Below, one piece after another: positions 26,609-36,605 of a stretch of 64,000 bases of DNA; the stretch's first letter is position 1, and the number at the start of each line of letters is the position of its first letter. The stretch spans positions 336,974 to 400,973 of the forward strand of contig NZ_HE611051.1 of NCBI RefSeq assembly GCF_000285575.1. The letters run 5' to 3'. Position numbers and translations under genes: made by a program. This stretch comes from Clostridium senegalense JC122. Lineage in GTDB: Bacteria; Bacillota; Clostridia; Clostridiales; Clostridiaceae. The notes beneath the pieces were generated by a model. That model was not told the DNA's origin. It did not search any database and saw only the letters and a program-made list of their open reading frames with translations.

Positions 26609-28843
26609 CTACCTCCTTGTAACACCAGTAATATTTAAAAACTCAGAAAAAGATAGTTTTTTATCTTTTTTATCATAATATTCTTTGTATATTTCTTTCA
26701 TGGAATTAAAGTAATTGTCTTCACCAATTTGATTATAAACATTGTAAACTGTGAGTGGCCCCAAAGCATAACATTTATTGCCTCTTAAAAATAATGAGAC
26801 GTTGTACTTTGGAATCATCGATAATTTGTTCATGTATTCAGGATTTCTTTGATAAAAATTTCGATTTAATTCATTTGCTCCTTCTTTCCATTTTTTCAGC
26901 ATTAAATTTTCTGCATAATCTTTTCCAAACTTGTTTTTTAAGAATAAATAAGTGCTAAAATCCGCAAAAGCTTCATTGGACCATTCATCGTGATTTTTAT
27001 CTATTTGATTATCGCTGTTTTCGTTAGATACATCTATTCCACCGCCCCACCATTGATGAGCAATTTCATGCGTCAACACAGCAAAAGTGTCAGAAGAAGA
27101 GGCTTGCGATGAATCCAGATTGGATTTTTTTGTTAAACAATCTTCGAAAATACAAGAAATGTTTCCTGCTTGAACTCCACCTCCGCCATGTACTCCTGAT
27201 GTTACAACTACTTTAAGACTCTCTCTGTCTAGCTGCCCAAATTTTTCTGAAAAGAACGAGAATATATCAAGCGTGTCACTTCCCTTGGATTCAAATTCTT
27301 TGCTCGCAGCCAATGGATAGAAAAACTCCACATTTGTACCACTTACATTTCTTTCAAGTATTCCATATCGTCCAGCTGTCAAAGATAAGTCACTTAGTTT
27401 ATCACAAGAAAAACTCCAAACAGTAAAACCATCGTGTTCAGAAATTTTGCGATTTTTATCTCCTTGAGTTATGACTGTAAATTTTGAGTCTATTTTTATT
27501 GTCCCTTCAATAATCCTATCATTTTGCTTTACACAAACAACTGGAGCAATCATAGTGCGCCTTAGATTTACATAATTTTTGCTAATTCCTGCGGAAAAAT
27601 CTGCATTTACATTTAAGGCTTTCGGTGTACCAGAATACCTTATACTTAGTTTAGCTTTAGTGTTTTTAGGAATGCTTGCTTCAAAAACGTTGTTACGTTT
27701 TGCGCTATCTAAAATTTTAGATGAAACCTGTGTGTAGTTTATGTCTACGTTGTCTAACTTAATCTCATTAATGTGGTAGCCGTCTGCTAATTCAAAATAT
27801 ATGTTTTGAGACTTATCAGTGCTGTTTTGCAGTTCTTGAAAATAAGCCCCTGTAGCATAATTTTTGTTTTTTTCTATCTTAAGATCTACAAATATATTTG
27901 AAGTTCCTATGACATTAGTGCTTACAGGCGTGTCTTCGCTACCACCACTAATCACTGCTGACATTAAATCCCCAAGCGAAACTGCTTTAAAAATTGGTTC
28001 ATTTTGAAAAACAAAAAATGCTCCAAAACTAGAAATCAAAAAGCAAATCAGTAATATTTTATATTTTTTACAGTTTTTTAAGAGAGATTTCAATACTCCT
28101 TTTTCATAACATCTATCGCACAACATTCCAAATAAAAATATTGACATAGCTACCGATAACCCAAACAGCCTATTCCAGAACATTCCTAAAACGGTATTCC
28201 CGTTTCCGAAATTTTCAGAAAGTCCATTAGCACCTGTCTGAACCCACATATATTGATAATCAATAATTCCTGCAAAAAAACTAAAGAGCACTGTTAAAAA
28301 CATAATAATGCAGGTTATATTAATTTTCCTAAATATAAGATAAAATCCTGCAGTAATAAGAGTTGCCAACACAATCGAACCAAAAATTATTAAGGAGTAA
28401 TTGATCAAGAAATAACTAAAATTGTTTAGACTACCCATGTTAAATATATAGTGAGGGATCATAATTATCATTGAACCCACTGTTGAAATAAGACCTGCAC
28501 ATATTAAGCCTGTAATTTTGGTTAAATTTATCTTTATAGAACTTGATATTGGTTCAATTATATAATTGACTCTAAACCTACGTATTTTGTCAAACTCAAA
28601 AACTGTTAGCGCAGTAAACGCAAGAGTTGAAAGCACTGCCCCTGCCTTTGCCGGAAAAAGTATCGTTTGAGATAAAAGAGTAGAGCTATTTATTCCAAAT
28701 ATCAAACTGCTAATATCTTCGTTAATGTACGGCGAAATCAGTGCACAAATCAAAGGAAAAGCTGACGTCAACAAGATTATTATTTGAGTAAATCTGGACT
28801 TTAGAATCCTCTTTGTTTCATAGGCAAAAAATGTATTCCTCAT
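26609..28843 (-). CDS. ABC permease fused to an M1-family metallopeptidase domain
   Basis: The 744-aa protein has about seven helices in residues 1-280 in an ABC-2-like arrangement. An extracytoplasmic region follows with an M1 aminopeptidase-like fold: HEIAH (His592, Glu593, His596), and the third zinc ligand in EWSNEAFADF (Glu624), 28 residues after the second His instead of the usual 19. In place of the GAMEN exopeptidase motif it has HGGGGVQAGN, with no Glu, so aminopeptidase activity may be altered. The fusion is known in Firmicutes and Bacteroidetes genomes with no firm substrate. It starts directly after the ATPase stop. It may cut a peptide antibiotic or exported peptide at the membrane. 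Confidence 0.8.
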   Translation of the reverse strand: MRNTFFAYETKRILKSRFTQIIILLTSAFPLICALISPYINEDISSLIFGINSSTLLSQTILFPAKAGAVLSTLAFTALTVFEFDKIRRFRVNYIIEPISSSIKINLTKITGLICAGLISTVGSMIIMIPHYIFNMGSLNNFSYFLINYSLIIFGSIVLATLITAGFYLIFRKINITCIIMFLTVLFSFFAGIIDYQYMWVQTGANGLSENFGNGNTVLGMFWNRLFGLSVAMSIFLFGMLCDRCYEKGVLKSLLKNCKKYKILLICFLISSFGAFFVFQNEPIFKAVSLGDLMSAVISGGSEDTPVSTNVIGTSNIFVDLKIEKNKNYATGAYFQELQNSTDKSQNIYFELADGYHINEIKLDNVDINYTQVSSKILDSAKRNNVFEASIPKNTKAKLSIRYSGTPKALNVNADFSAGISKNYVNLRRTMIAPVVCVKQNDRIIEGTIKIDSKFTVITQGDKNRKISEHDGFTVWSFSCDKLSDLSLTAGRYGILERNVSGTNVEFFYPLAASKEFESKGSDTLDIFSFFSEKFGQLDRESLKVVVTSGVHGGGGVQAGNISCIFEDCLTKKSNLDSSQASSSDTFAVLTHEIAHQWWGGGIDVSNENSDNQIDKNHDEWSNEAFADFSTYLFLKNKFGKDYAENLMLKKWKEGANELNRNFYQRNPEYMNKLSMIPKYNVSLFLRGNKCYALGPLTVYNVYNQIGEDNYFNSMKEIYKEYYDKKDKKLSFSEFLNITGVTRR

Positions 28844-29722
28844 TTAATGGACACCCCCATTGTGTATGACATATGTATATGCATCTTCGAGGGTAGGCTC
28901 TATCAGTGGAATAGAGCTTTCTATTTTTTTGCCGATAACACGACAAGAGACGCCATTACCTGTAAATAATTTGGATGTGACTTTGTACTTACCCCCAATT
29001 CTTTTTTCTAGAGCCTCGTTATCTTTTTCCTCAATAAAACCAACATGTCCGTGTACAGTTTTTATTAAATCCGGCGAAGTTCCGTCAAATAAAATCATAC
29101 CGTTATTAATTATTATAATTCTATTGCAAATGGCTTGTATATCATCGATGATATGAGTAGAAAGTAGCACTATTTTGTCATTTGCAGTCTGTGAAAATAT
29201 ATTTCTGAATTTAATTCTTTCCTCTGGGTCAAGCCCAACTGTAGGTTCATCTAAAATGATAAGCTCAGGATTTCCAAGTAATACTTGTGCTATACCAACA
29301 CGTTGCCTCTGACCTCCTGAAAGAGTTTTAATTTTTAAATTTCTTTTTTCCTGCAAATTAGTCTGTTCAATAGCTTGTTCGATAATACCTTTCACGTTGT
29401 TTTTAATTTCTTTTAATGCACACATGTAATCCAAAAACTCATAAACGGTTAATTCGTCATATAAACCAAAGCTTTGCGGCAAATAACCCAAATGCTTTTT
29501 GAGTTCTTTTTCGTGTTTTTGGATTGAATTACCGTCAATAATTATTTCGCCAGCTGTCGGTATTATCTTCGATACCAATAGTTTCATAAAGGTACTTTTT
29601 CCAGCACCATTTGGACCCAAAAGTCCTATAAAACTCGGGCTGTTCACTTCCAAACTAATGTTACTTAGTGCCTTTTTCCCTGTTTTGTATTTCATACTCA
29701 CGTTTTTGATACTGATTTCCAT
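28844..29722 (-). CDS. ABC transporter ATPase of the M1-peptidase permease unit
   Basis: The 292-aa ATPase has Walker A GPNGAGKST (about 37-45), Q-loop LPQSFG, signature LSGGQRQR, Walker B LIILDEPTVGLD and the His switch STHIID. The last 70 residues are the accessory part of CcmA/BcrA-like exporters. AAAGGAGTG lies before the ATG. It heads an operon with the M1-permease and an ABC-2 permease. No regulator is directly attached. Confidence 0.9.
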   Translation of the reverse strand: MEISIKNVSMKYKTGKKALSNISLEVNSPSFIGLLGPNGAGKSTFMKLLVSKIIPTAGEIIIDGNSIQKHEKELKKHLGYLPQSFGLYDELTVYEFLDYMCALKEIKNNVKGIIEQAIEQTNLQEKRNLKIKTLSGGQRQRVGIAQVLLGNPELIILDEPTVGLDPEERIKFRNIFSQTANDKIVLLSTHIIDDIQAICNRIIIINNGMILFDGTSPDLIKTVHGHVGFIEEKDNEALEKRIGGKYKVTSKLFTGNGVSCRVIGKKIESSIPLIEPTLEDAYTYVIHNGGVH

Positions 29723-29879
29723 AAATACTTTTGCACTCCTTTTTTAGTATATTTTTATTAACTGTAAACTTAGACTTTTATATAATTATTCAATATAGGT
29801 TTTGAATCAAGCTATGTCGGACCGTCCACACCACCGATGTTGTGAAACAATATGGATTTGCTGTAGACCTTACATGAAT

Positions 29880-30010
29880 TTTCAATTTTTCAACATTCCA
29901 TTATGTAAATTTCCTTTCTCATGGTTTATCTATATATTAGAATCTTCAACTTACATCTGTGTGACTTTCAGGTGAGAGATTCGTCACTTTGGCAAAGGAA
30001 TGGAAAATAT
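29880..30010 (-). pseudogene. Ghost of a kinase-3'/ATPase-5' junction
   Basis: About 130 bp match 33508-33640 closely, with the shared stretches TAGAATCTTCAACTTACATC, TGTGACTTTCA and GTGAGAGATTCGTCACTTTG. In module C this segment is the end of the kinase, the gap and the start of the ATPase. Here both genes are gone on either side. It marks a former third kinase/ABC cassette, removed or replaced, possibly when the M1-ABC operon came in. Confidence 0.75.
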
Positions 30011-30081
30011 CACAACGACTACTGGAGGTTATTAACAATTTATTTTGCTAATACCCCTCTGAGTTTCTAATTTTGAAAAAG

Positions 30082-30174
30082 GAAAACGGCGGTTTTGATT
30101 GTTATTTCAAAACCACCGCATAGCCCTATTTGGGCCACAAAACGTCATCTGCCACAACTGCGGTTTTTCATTAC
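30082..30174 (-). repeat. 93-bp multi-hairpin element, copy 2
   Basis: Second copy of the element at 25672-25764, here 125 bp after the module C permease. The stem GGCGGTTTT/AAAACCACC keeps pairing with one wobble in the minus-strand RNA. Confidence 0.75.
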
Positions 30175-30298
30175 CACAGTTACGCACTAATTTACTTTAT
30201 TTGTGTAGTATAAATTCTATGTTTTTAGATATAAAGTGTATTTTGAGAAAATCGTTAACAACTTGAATAGATGTTTTTTATTAAATTAATATATGTTA

Positions 30299-32845
30299 TC
30301 AAGACATATCATCTCGAAGTGCATCAATAATATTTTCCTTTTTTATCTTATTAATGGTATATAGCATTGTAATAAACACGATGAATAAAACACCAAACAC
30401 ACTTATTCCAATGCTTACCCATGGAACCACAAAATCGATATCGTCTGTTACCATTACTTTATGAATTAGCCATGAAGTAATCATAGCTATAGGAAGTCCA
30501 AAGAGTAACGCTCTCACTCCATAAAAGATACACTCAAAATTCATCATCTTCTGAAAATCATGCTCAGACATTCCCACAGATCGAAGCATAGCAAGCTCTC
30601 GACGGCGCAACTTAATATTTGTGGAAATTGTGTTGAACACATTTGCCACCGTAATTAGTGATATCATACTGATAAAAGTATACGCAAACACATTAGCAAT
30701 GAAGATATAATTGCGATTATCATCCATTAATCCATACATATTATATAGATTATACTGGGATGTAACCCCCTCACTCATGATGATTTTTTCCATTTCTGCA
30801 ACTGACTGAGTAGGATTCTTTGATTTAAAGCTCATACTTTTTATTCCTGTAGAAATATCAGAAGATGCAAATTCATTTTTCATCGAATAAGGAGCCAACA
30901 CCATAAAGGAAGTTTGCTTAATCTCTGAACTTATATCGCTTGGGGGGCAATCAGGTGGTACAATTTTGACAAATGTAATATCAACGTTTTGCCCCTCTAT
31001 CATCTTTGACTTGTCCTTAATTTCAGGAATTAAAGTAACATTAGTAGAAGAACTCTTGAAGATATCAATAGTATCATCCACCCCCTCAATCATAGAAACA
31101 GCAATCATTTTTGCATTTTCCCCAGTATATTTTTCTGTAGGTAAACCTAGATCTTTGATAATATTCAGGTAAGTACTGTCATCAAGAAACTGCATATCTA
31201 CTGGTAGATTCGCCGTTTCATACTGAGAATACGAACCTTTATAGTTCAAGTAATCCTTTGTAAGCTCACTTGTTTTAACAATGGATGAATAGGTTATACA
31301 TTCTTGATATAATCCTTCATAAACACCATTAGCAGTTTTAAACTTATCGTAGAGCTGTAGCATTTCGCTATCCTTCATGTTCTGTGTGGAAAAAATGATA
31401 TCATGTTCAGTAAACTCTAACGTCTGATTTGACATTTGTTTCAGATCAACTACCAAAACACTTGTAGATATAAACAACACTATACTTAAAATAAGTGATA
31501 GTACTATGCTGCGATAGCGTTTTTTATTTCTTTTAAAGTTTTTCAATGCAAGGGTTCCTTCCAAACCACAAATGCGTTGTATGAGATTTGATGTTTTAAC
31601 AGCTTTAGATTCAATTTTCACCTCATTTGTTTGTCGAATACATTCCATTACTGGTGTGCTAGAAGCTTTTCTTGCTGGAATGTAGGCTGAAATCAAAATG
31701 GTAACCATACTTACCACTGCTGCAACAATTATTGCAGTTGTAGACAACGTCAAAGTCAAAGGGATGTTGAGATAGAGAACACTTGTAAATTTTTTAGCAA
31801 CAACGGAAATTACAACACCAATACTGCCTATACCAACAATAACTCCAATGGGGATGCCAATTACGCCAATGCAAAGTCCTTCAAACAGCACCAAATTTCG
31901 TAGTTGTTTTTCTGTAGCTCCAACAGATGAAAGAATTCCAAACTGCTGCATACGTTCGTTCAATGACATATTAAACGAATTATAGATTAGAAAAATTGAG
32001 CCTAGCATAATAATTGCCAACACAATACCACCAACAGAATACATAAATATATTTAATAAGTTATTGTCGGAAATGCCTATAAAGCGCAACACATTATCAT
32101 TCAAAACATAAGTATGATCTTTAATACTACTTATGTATGAATGAACTTTATGGGGATTTTTTAATGTTATAAACATACTGAAGCTATCCGTCTTGACTTG
32201 TTCATCTACTTTGGTTATCAAGGTGTATCCCGGTGCTGAAGACTCCTCAAAGACAGGTCTTCTGCAGATACCTACAACTTTATAATTTCTCTCATCTTGT
32301 GTCACAAGATTTTCACTTCCGTCGGTATATGGGTCACTCTGATTAAGCTTGTCTTTTCCACTCATACGACTTCCCACTGCCAATGAAAGAGTATCACCTA
32401 CTGCAAATTTAACTCCTCCATCTGTTGAAACTTTCCCCGAAACAAGAATTTCTCCACTATTTTCAGGTAATCTCCCTGAAGCCAGAGTTATGGGTAAAGT
32501 ATCAAAAGCTTCTTCGCTGAATCCAGCTATAAAAAGATATGGTTTTTCAGGATTTTTGCCACCATCAAGTGCTACATATCCAATATTTTTAAATGTTGCG
32601 GTATTTGCAACTTCATCATTATCTATCTGTTTCTGTACAAAAGAAGAATTAACGTCTAAGAACGCTACGTGCCAATCACCATATTTCGATATGGCACCAT
32701 TTTTCATATAGTTTAGCAAAGTAACACCAAAGGTAATGACTGCCGTTATCATAGCAGCAGATAGAATAACTCCTATAATAGTTACAAGTGTTCTTGTTCT
32801 ACTCTTTTTCAGTCCTTGCAATGCAACTTTATTGAAAATGTTCAT
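30299..32845 (-). CDS. FtsX-type ABC permease (848 aa), module C
   Basis: Same double-FtsX layout as module A: helix near residue 20, external domain to about 260, helix block (270-400) with MQQFGILSSVGATEKQL, a second single helix near 450, an external domain, and a final block (about 720-848; LRRRELAMLRSVGMSEHDF). The ATG overlaps the ATPase stop by 4 bp. It belongs to a second kinase/regulator/ABC operon (30299-35465) that probably answers a different antimicrobial peptide from module A, judging by the divergent external domains. Confidence 0.85.
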   Translation of the reverse strand: MNIFNKVALQGLKKSRTRTLVTIIGVILSAAMITAVITFGVTLLNYMKNGAISKYGDWHVAFLDVNSSFVQKQIDNDEVANTATFKNIGYVALDGGKNPEKPYLFIAGFSEEAFDTLPITLASGRLPENSGEILVSGKVSTDGGVKFAVGDTLSLAVGSRMSGKDKLNQSDPYTDGSENLVTQDERNYKVVGICRRPVFEESSAPGYTLITKVDEQVKTDSFSMFITLKNPHKVHSYISSIKDHTYVLNDNVLRFIGISDNNLLNIFMYSVGGIVLAIIMLGSIFLIYNSFNMSLNERMQQFGILSSVGATEKQLRNLVLFEGLCIGVIGIPIGVIVGIGSIGVVISVVAKKFTSVLYLNIPLTLTLSTTAIIVAAVVSMVTILISAYIPARKASSTPVMECIRQTNEVKIESKAVKTSNLIQRICGLEGTLALKNFKRNKKRYRSIVLSLILSIVLFISTSVLVVDLKQMSNQTLEFTEHDIIFSTQNMKDSEMLQLYDKFKTANGVYEGLYQECITYSSIVKTSELTKDYLNYKGSYSQYETANLPVDMQFLDDSTYLNIIKDLGLPTEKYTGENAKMIAVSMIEGVDDTIDIFKSSSTNVTLIPEIKDKSKMIEGQNVDITFVKIVPPDCPPSDISSEIKQTSFMVLAPYSMKNEFASSDISTGIKSMSFKSKNPTQSVAEMEKIIMSEGVTSQYNLYNMYGLMDDNRNYIFIANVFAYTFISMISLITVANVFNTISTNIKLRRRELAMLRSVGMSEHDFQKMMNFECIFYGVRALLFGLPIAMITSWLIHKVMVTDDIDFVVPWVSIGISVFGVLFIVFITMLYTINKIKKENIIDALRDDMS

Positions 32846-33531
32846 GAACGAGTCACCTGTCTCTCATCACGTACTACTTTTCCATCTGCTATGCAGATGA
32901 TTCGATCTGCTTGCAGCGCAATATTTTCATCATGTGTGACAATGATAAGGGTCTGGTGATATTTGTTATGGCTTTCTTTCAGTAAATGGATAATATCCTG
33001 TCCATTTTTACTGTCTAAGCTACCAGTAGGTTCATCAGCAAGCATAACTGCTGGTGCATTCATCAATGCACGTCCAATGGCAACACGTTGTTGCTGACCT
33101 CCAGAAAGTTGGTTTGGTAAATGGGCTCTTCGTTCTTTTAAGCCAAGTAAATCTAGCAGGTCATTTAGTCTTTCATCATTAACCTTACGCTTATCCATAA
33201 GTATAGGCAGAGTAATATTTTCCACTACATTTAGCGTTGGTATCAAATTATGAAACTGATAAATCAATCCAACCTGACGCCTGCGGAAAATAGCAAGTTT
33301 TTCATTGCTCTGTCCATATACATCTTGTCCTTCTAAATATACCTTTCCACTTGTTGGTACATCCACTCCCGCGATGGCATGTAGAAGTGTAGATTTACCA
33401 GAACCAGAGGAACCGATAATTGCTGTAAATTCTCCTTTTTTAATAGTAAGTGAAACATGATCAAGGGCGGTAACCTGGTTTTCACCCTTGCCATAGACTT
33501 TGCATAAATTTTCAATCTTTAAAAATTCCAT
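32842..33531 (-). CDS. ABC transporter ATPase, module C
   Basis: The 229-aa ATPase has Walker A GSSGSGKST (40-48), Q-loop IYQFHN, signature LSGGQQQR, Walker B AVMLADEPTGSLD and switch VTHDEN. It is a close relative of the module A ATPase but keeps the standard DEPT. GGAGACTC lies before the ATG. A degenerate copy of its upstream junction is found at 29880-30010. Confidence 0.9.
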   Translation of the reverse strand: MEFLKIENLCKVYGKGENQVTALDHVSLTIKKGEFTAIIGSSGSGKSTLLHAIAGVDVPTSGKVYLEGQDVYGQSNEKLAIFRRRQVGLIYQFHNLIPTLNVVENITLPILMDKRKVNDERLNDLLDLLGLKERRAHLPNQLSGGQQQRVAIGRALMNAPAVMLADEPTGSLDSKNGQDIIHLLKESHNKYHQTLIIVTHDENIALQADRIICIADGKVVRDERQVTRS

Positions 33532-33613
33532 TATGTGAGTCTCCTTTCTAATGGTTTACCTATATAATAGAATCTTCAACTTACATCTATGTGACTTTCA
33601 AGTGAGAGATTCG

Positions 33614-34601
33614 TCACTTTGGGAAACGAATGGAAAATATTGCACCACCCTGACGGTGATTTTTTGCAGTAATTGTCCCGCCCTGCCGTGTTATAATCAT
33701 CTTACAAAGAGCCAATCCAATTCCGTATCCTGTAGCATTTGGGTTTTTTCCACGATAAAATCTGTCAAACAAACATGGTAAATCTTCTTTTTCAAATCCC
33801 CTACCACTGTCGTGAATAGCAATCTCAGTAAACAGTGAATTGTCAGTACATATAATCTCAATTTTTCCATTTTCGCCTGCGCTTTCCATACAATTTTTCA
33901 GGATATTTTGAATTGCTTCTGAAAGCCAGCCTGAATCACCCTGAATAACCACACCTTTAGATACATTTATTTGCAAATCAATATGGTGCAGTTCCATTGG
34001 TATTAGCAAAGGGCGAGCGGCAGCGCATATCAAATTATTTACATCTATCTTTTCACATTGAAACACTACAATACCTGCGTCTAAACGAGATAATTTTAAT
34101 AGGGAAGTGATAAGCCAATCCATACGTACAAGCAATTCCTCTGTTTCCCTAATTAATGCTCTCCTTTCATTTTCCTCGGGGTTATTCGTAAGCAATGACA
34201 AAATAAGATTCACAGATGTGAGAGGAGTACGAAGTTGATGGGCTATGTCAGCTAGCGAATCGGCAAGATGTTTTTTTCTTTTTTAGTGCATCATTTTGTT
34301 CCCTAATACGCATCGTCATTTTTGTTATCTCACTTTGTAAGATAGAAAGTTCACCTTCATCCGATTCACTAATATACAGATGGTCATCATTATGAAGCAC
34401 ACGATCGATTTGATCTGAAATTTGTGAAATACTTTTATATCGATCTTTGGTAAATACAAAAAACGCTGTTCCAAATGCAATAACAGAAACAATTGTAAGT
34501 ATTCCTGCTTCTTTATTTATTACAAATCCCAGCGTCACATTGATGGCAGCTATTAATGAGAATAAAATGGTAAACTGTCTAAATTCTCTATTCCGAAGCA
34601 T
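33614..34601 (-). pseudogene. Sensor histidine kinase, module C, frameshifted before the H-box
   Basis: The first frame (34248-34601) gives two membrane helices and a HAMP-like linker (TKMTMRIREQNDALKKKK), then runs out of frame at adjacent T7/T6 runs (34271-34284 on the plus strand). Removing one A restores HLADSLADIAHQLRTPLTSV, the H-box, and the frame continues with the N-box and G-boxes (HDSGRGFEKEDLPCLFDRF, GYGIGLALCKMI) to the stop at 33614. As written, no working kinase is made unless translation slips on the A-run or restarts. The regulator and ABC genes next to it are intact. It overlaps the regulator stop by 14 bp. Confidence 0.82.
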
Positions 34602-35274
34602 GTTCGCCCCCCAATCTATACCCCATTCCTCGAACGGTTAAAATTATTTGCGGTTTTGCTGGATCATTCTCTATCTTTTCTCGCAAACGTTTAATGTACA
34701 CAGTTAGTGTATTATCATTGACAAACTCTCCTGCAGCATCCCACAATTCGTCAAGTAACTTACCTCTGGTTATAATACTTTTAGAATTACTAATAAACAC
34801 CAGCAATAATCGGTATTCTAATGCTGAAAGAAAAACCTCTTTACCATTTTTTTTAACAATACCACTTGCCGTATCCACATGAAGCCCAAGAATCTCAAAA
34901 TCCGTTCCAGAACGCCCACTTTTTCGCAGGGCCGTTCCAATTCGCGCAATCAATTCACGTGGACGAAAAGGTTTGGTGATATAGTCGTCTGCACCCATAT
35001 TCAGCCCAGTAACAACACTTGCTTCATCGCCAGAAGCTGTAAGAAAGATAACGGGAACATCTTCTGTTTCTTTGATTTCCGTGCAAACCGTAAAACCATT
35101 TCCATCTGGCAAAGAAATATCAATTAACGCCAAATCAAATTTATTCTCAGTAATGGTTACAAGTGCTTCACTACGAGTAGAGGCATGAATTACTGCAAAT
35201 CCCTCAGAACGAAGTAAAAGCATAAGGTTTTTAGCGATTGCTTTATCGTCTTCAACCAAAAATATCTTTTTCAT
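34588..35274 (-). CDS. OmpR-family response regulator, module C
   Basis: The 228-aa regulator has a receiver (acidic EDD, phospho-Asp in LALIDISLPDGNG, Thr in FLTASG, Lys in DDYITKPF) and a winged-helix output (LSALEYRLLLVFISNSKSII ... YIKRLREKIE ... VRGMGYRLGG). It starts inside the stop of the small HTH gene (ATGA overlap) and ends inside the kinase start, so the three are tightly coupled. Confidence 0.9.
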   Translation of the reverse strand: MKKIFLVEDDKAIAKNLMLLLRSEGFAVIHASTRSEALVTITENKFDLALIDISLPDGNGFTVCTEIKETEDVPVIFLTASGDEASVVTGLNMGADDYITKPFRPRELIARIGTALRKSGRSGTDFEILGLHVDTASGIVKKNGKEVFLSALEYRLLLVFISNSKSIITRGKLLDELWDAAGEFVNDNTLTVYIKRLREKIENDPAKPQIILTVRGMGYRLGGEHASE

Positions 35275-35465
35275 TCATTTTCACCAGCCTTTACTTTATT
35301 ACCTCTATATCGTTCATCAACTGGTTTTTCAGCATCAATTGGAATAAGCCATGTATTTCCTATTTTTTTAGCCCCATTAATACGTATATTAGAGCAATAG
35401 TACTCTACCATACTGTCTGTAATCCCCCAATTTTCTCCTACTTCTTTTGTCGTTATATACTCCAC
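35271..35465 (-). CDS. Small HTH (excisionase/MerR-like fold) DNA-binding protein
   Basis: I prefer the GTG at 35463-35465, because GGAGGTG lies 6 nt before it; this gives 64 aa. The protein reads like one winged HTH: YITTKEVGENWGITDSMVEY, then NIRINGAKKIGNTWLIP, the wing ending in Trp-Leu-Ile-Pro as in many excisionase-like proteins. It is the first gene of the module C operon. It could be an extra regulator of the operon, or a leftover of a mobile element; the tight overlap with the regulator gene favours the first. Confidence 0.7.
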   Translation of the reverse strand: MEYITTKEVGENWGITDSMVEYYCSNIRINGAKKIGNTWLIPIDAEKPVDERYRGNKVKAGENE

Positions 35466-35693
35466 CCATAACACCTCCATAATTTCATTATATTTCTTTT
35501 TACAAAAACATACAACTTCAGTTATAAACTAACATAAAGACTACCAACACTTGATTTTTACTTTAGTTATAGACTTGAAGATTAATATAAAAAACTTAAA
35601 AAAATAATCAATGTAATAAAAAATACTCTTATCAATGTCATCTAATTTTATGATTAATTTAAGTATGGTGTTCATATTGAGATTAAAGGATAA

Positions 35694-35740
35694 AAAAGCA
35701 CACTGATCTGATAATATTTCAGATTAATGTGCTTTTTTAT
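35694..35740 (-). terminator. Terminator of the bcrABD operon
   Basis: An 18-nt imperfect stem (35694-35711 with 35719-35736; outer part AAAAGCACA/TGTGCTTTT) with T tracts, 36 bp beyond the uppP/bcrD stop. Confidence 0.85.
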
Positions 35741-35771
35741 TTTATTAATGTGGTGAAATTATGCTTACACC

Positions 35772-36605
35772 CTACATTATAGCAAAGTAAATTAACACCA
35801 CTATTCCAAGTACAATTCGATACCATCCAAATACTTTAAAATCATGTTTTTTGATAAAGCTCATTAAGAATTTAATTACAAAGATGGACACTATAAACGC
35901 CACCAACATACCAATAATAAGAATAGCTAGTTCTATATTTGTAAAGTCAAATCCAAATTTCAACAACTTTAAAGTGCTAGCCCCAAGCATGGTAGGTACG
36001 GCAAGAAAGAAGGTAAACTCCGCTGCAGCTACTCGTGATACCCCTATTAACAAAGCACCTATAATCGTTGCTCCGGAACGAGAAGTACCAGGAATTAATG
36101 ATAACACTTGAAACAACCCAATCATAAACGCTGTCCTATAGCTTATTTTTGCAAGTGTTGCCGTAGTAGCTATACGCTTTTTGTTCCAGTTTTCAATAAT
36201 AATAAATAATACCCCATAAAAAATTAACATTATTGCAATTACGATTGGGGTTTGAAGATGTGCATCTAAGAAGTCATCAAATAAAACCCCAATGATAGCT
36301 GATGGTATACAAGCTACTGCAACCTTAAACCACACATAGATGATATCCTTTTTGATAATGGATTGTGATTTATTTTCAAATTGAAAGGGAAACATCTTTT
36401 TCCAAAACATAACAACTACAGCAAGGATTGCTCCAAACTGAATGACAACAAAAAACATTTCCTTGAAGGCTTCACTCATATTAAGAGTAATAAACTCATC
36501 TACAAGGAGCATATGTCCTGTACTACTGATAGGTAGCCATTCCGTAATCCCCTCCACTATACCAAGAAATATAACTTTTAAAATTTCAATAAAATTAAGC
36601 ATCAT
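35772..36605 (-). CDS. bcrD: Undecaprenyl-diphosphate phosphatase (BcrD/UppP)
   Basis: The 277-aa protein with about eight helices dephosphorylates undecaprenyl pyrophosphate, the target of bacitracin, and so gives resistance. Signatures: [14 protein letters not shown] near residue 18 (catalytic Glu and Ser region) and GTSRSGATI near residue 170. The start overlaps the permease stop. Together with bcrA, bcrB and bcrR it matches the enterococcal and C. perfringens bcr clusters in order and content. Confidence 0.92.
   Translation of the reverse strand: MMLNFIEILKVIFLGIVEGITEWLPISSTGHMLLVDEFITLNMSEAFKEMFFVVIQFGAILAVVVMFWKKMFPFQFENKSQSIIKKDIIYVWFKVAVACIPSAIIGVLFDDFLDAHLQTPIVIAIMLIFYGVLFIIIENWNKKRIATTATLAKISYRTAFMIGLFQVLSLIPGTSRSGATIIGALLIGVSRVAAAEFTFFLAVPTMLGASTLKLLKFGFDFTNIELAILIIGMLVAFIVSIFVIKFLMSFIKKHDFKVFGWYRIVLGIVVLIYFAIM

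Larger units (their letters stand above)
29723..30298. other. Intergenic region with a ghost junction and element copy 2
   Basis: Holds the promoter side of the M1-ABC operon, a degenerate copy of the module C kinase/ATPase junction (29880-30010), and the second 93-bp element (30082-30174). Confidence 0.6.

Noticed and set aside
25868-29722. Second bacitracin transporter
   Set aside because: The M1 domain on the permease and the lack of a UppP or BcrR-like gene do not fit a bcr set.
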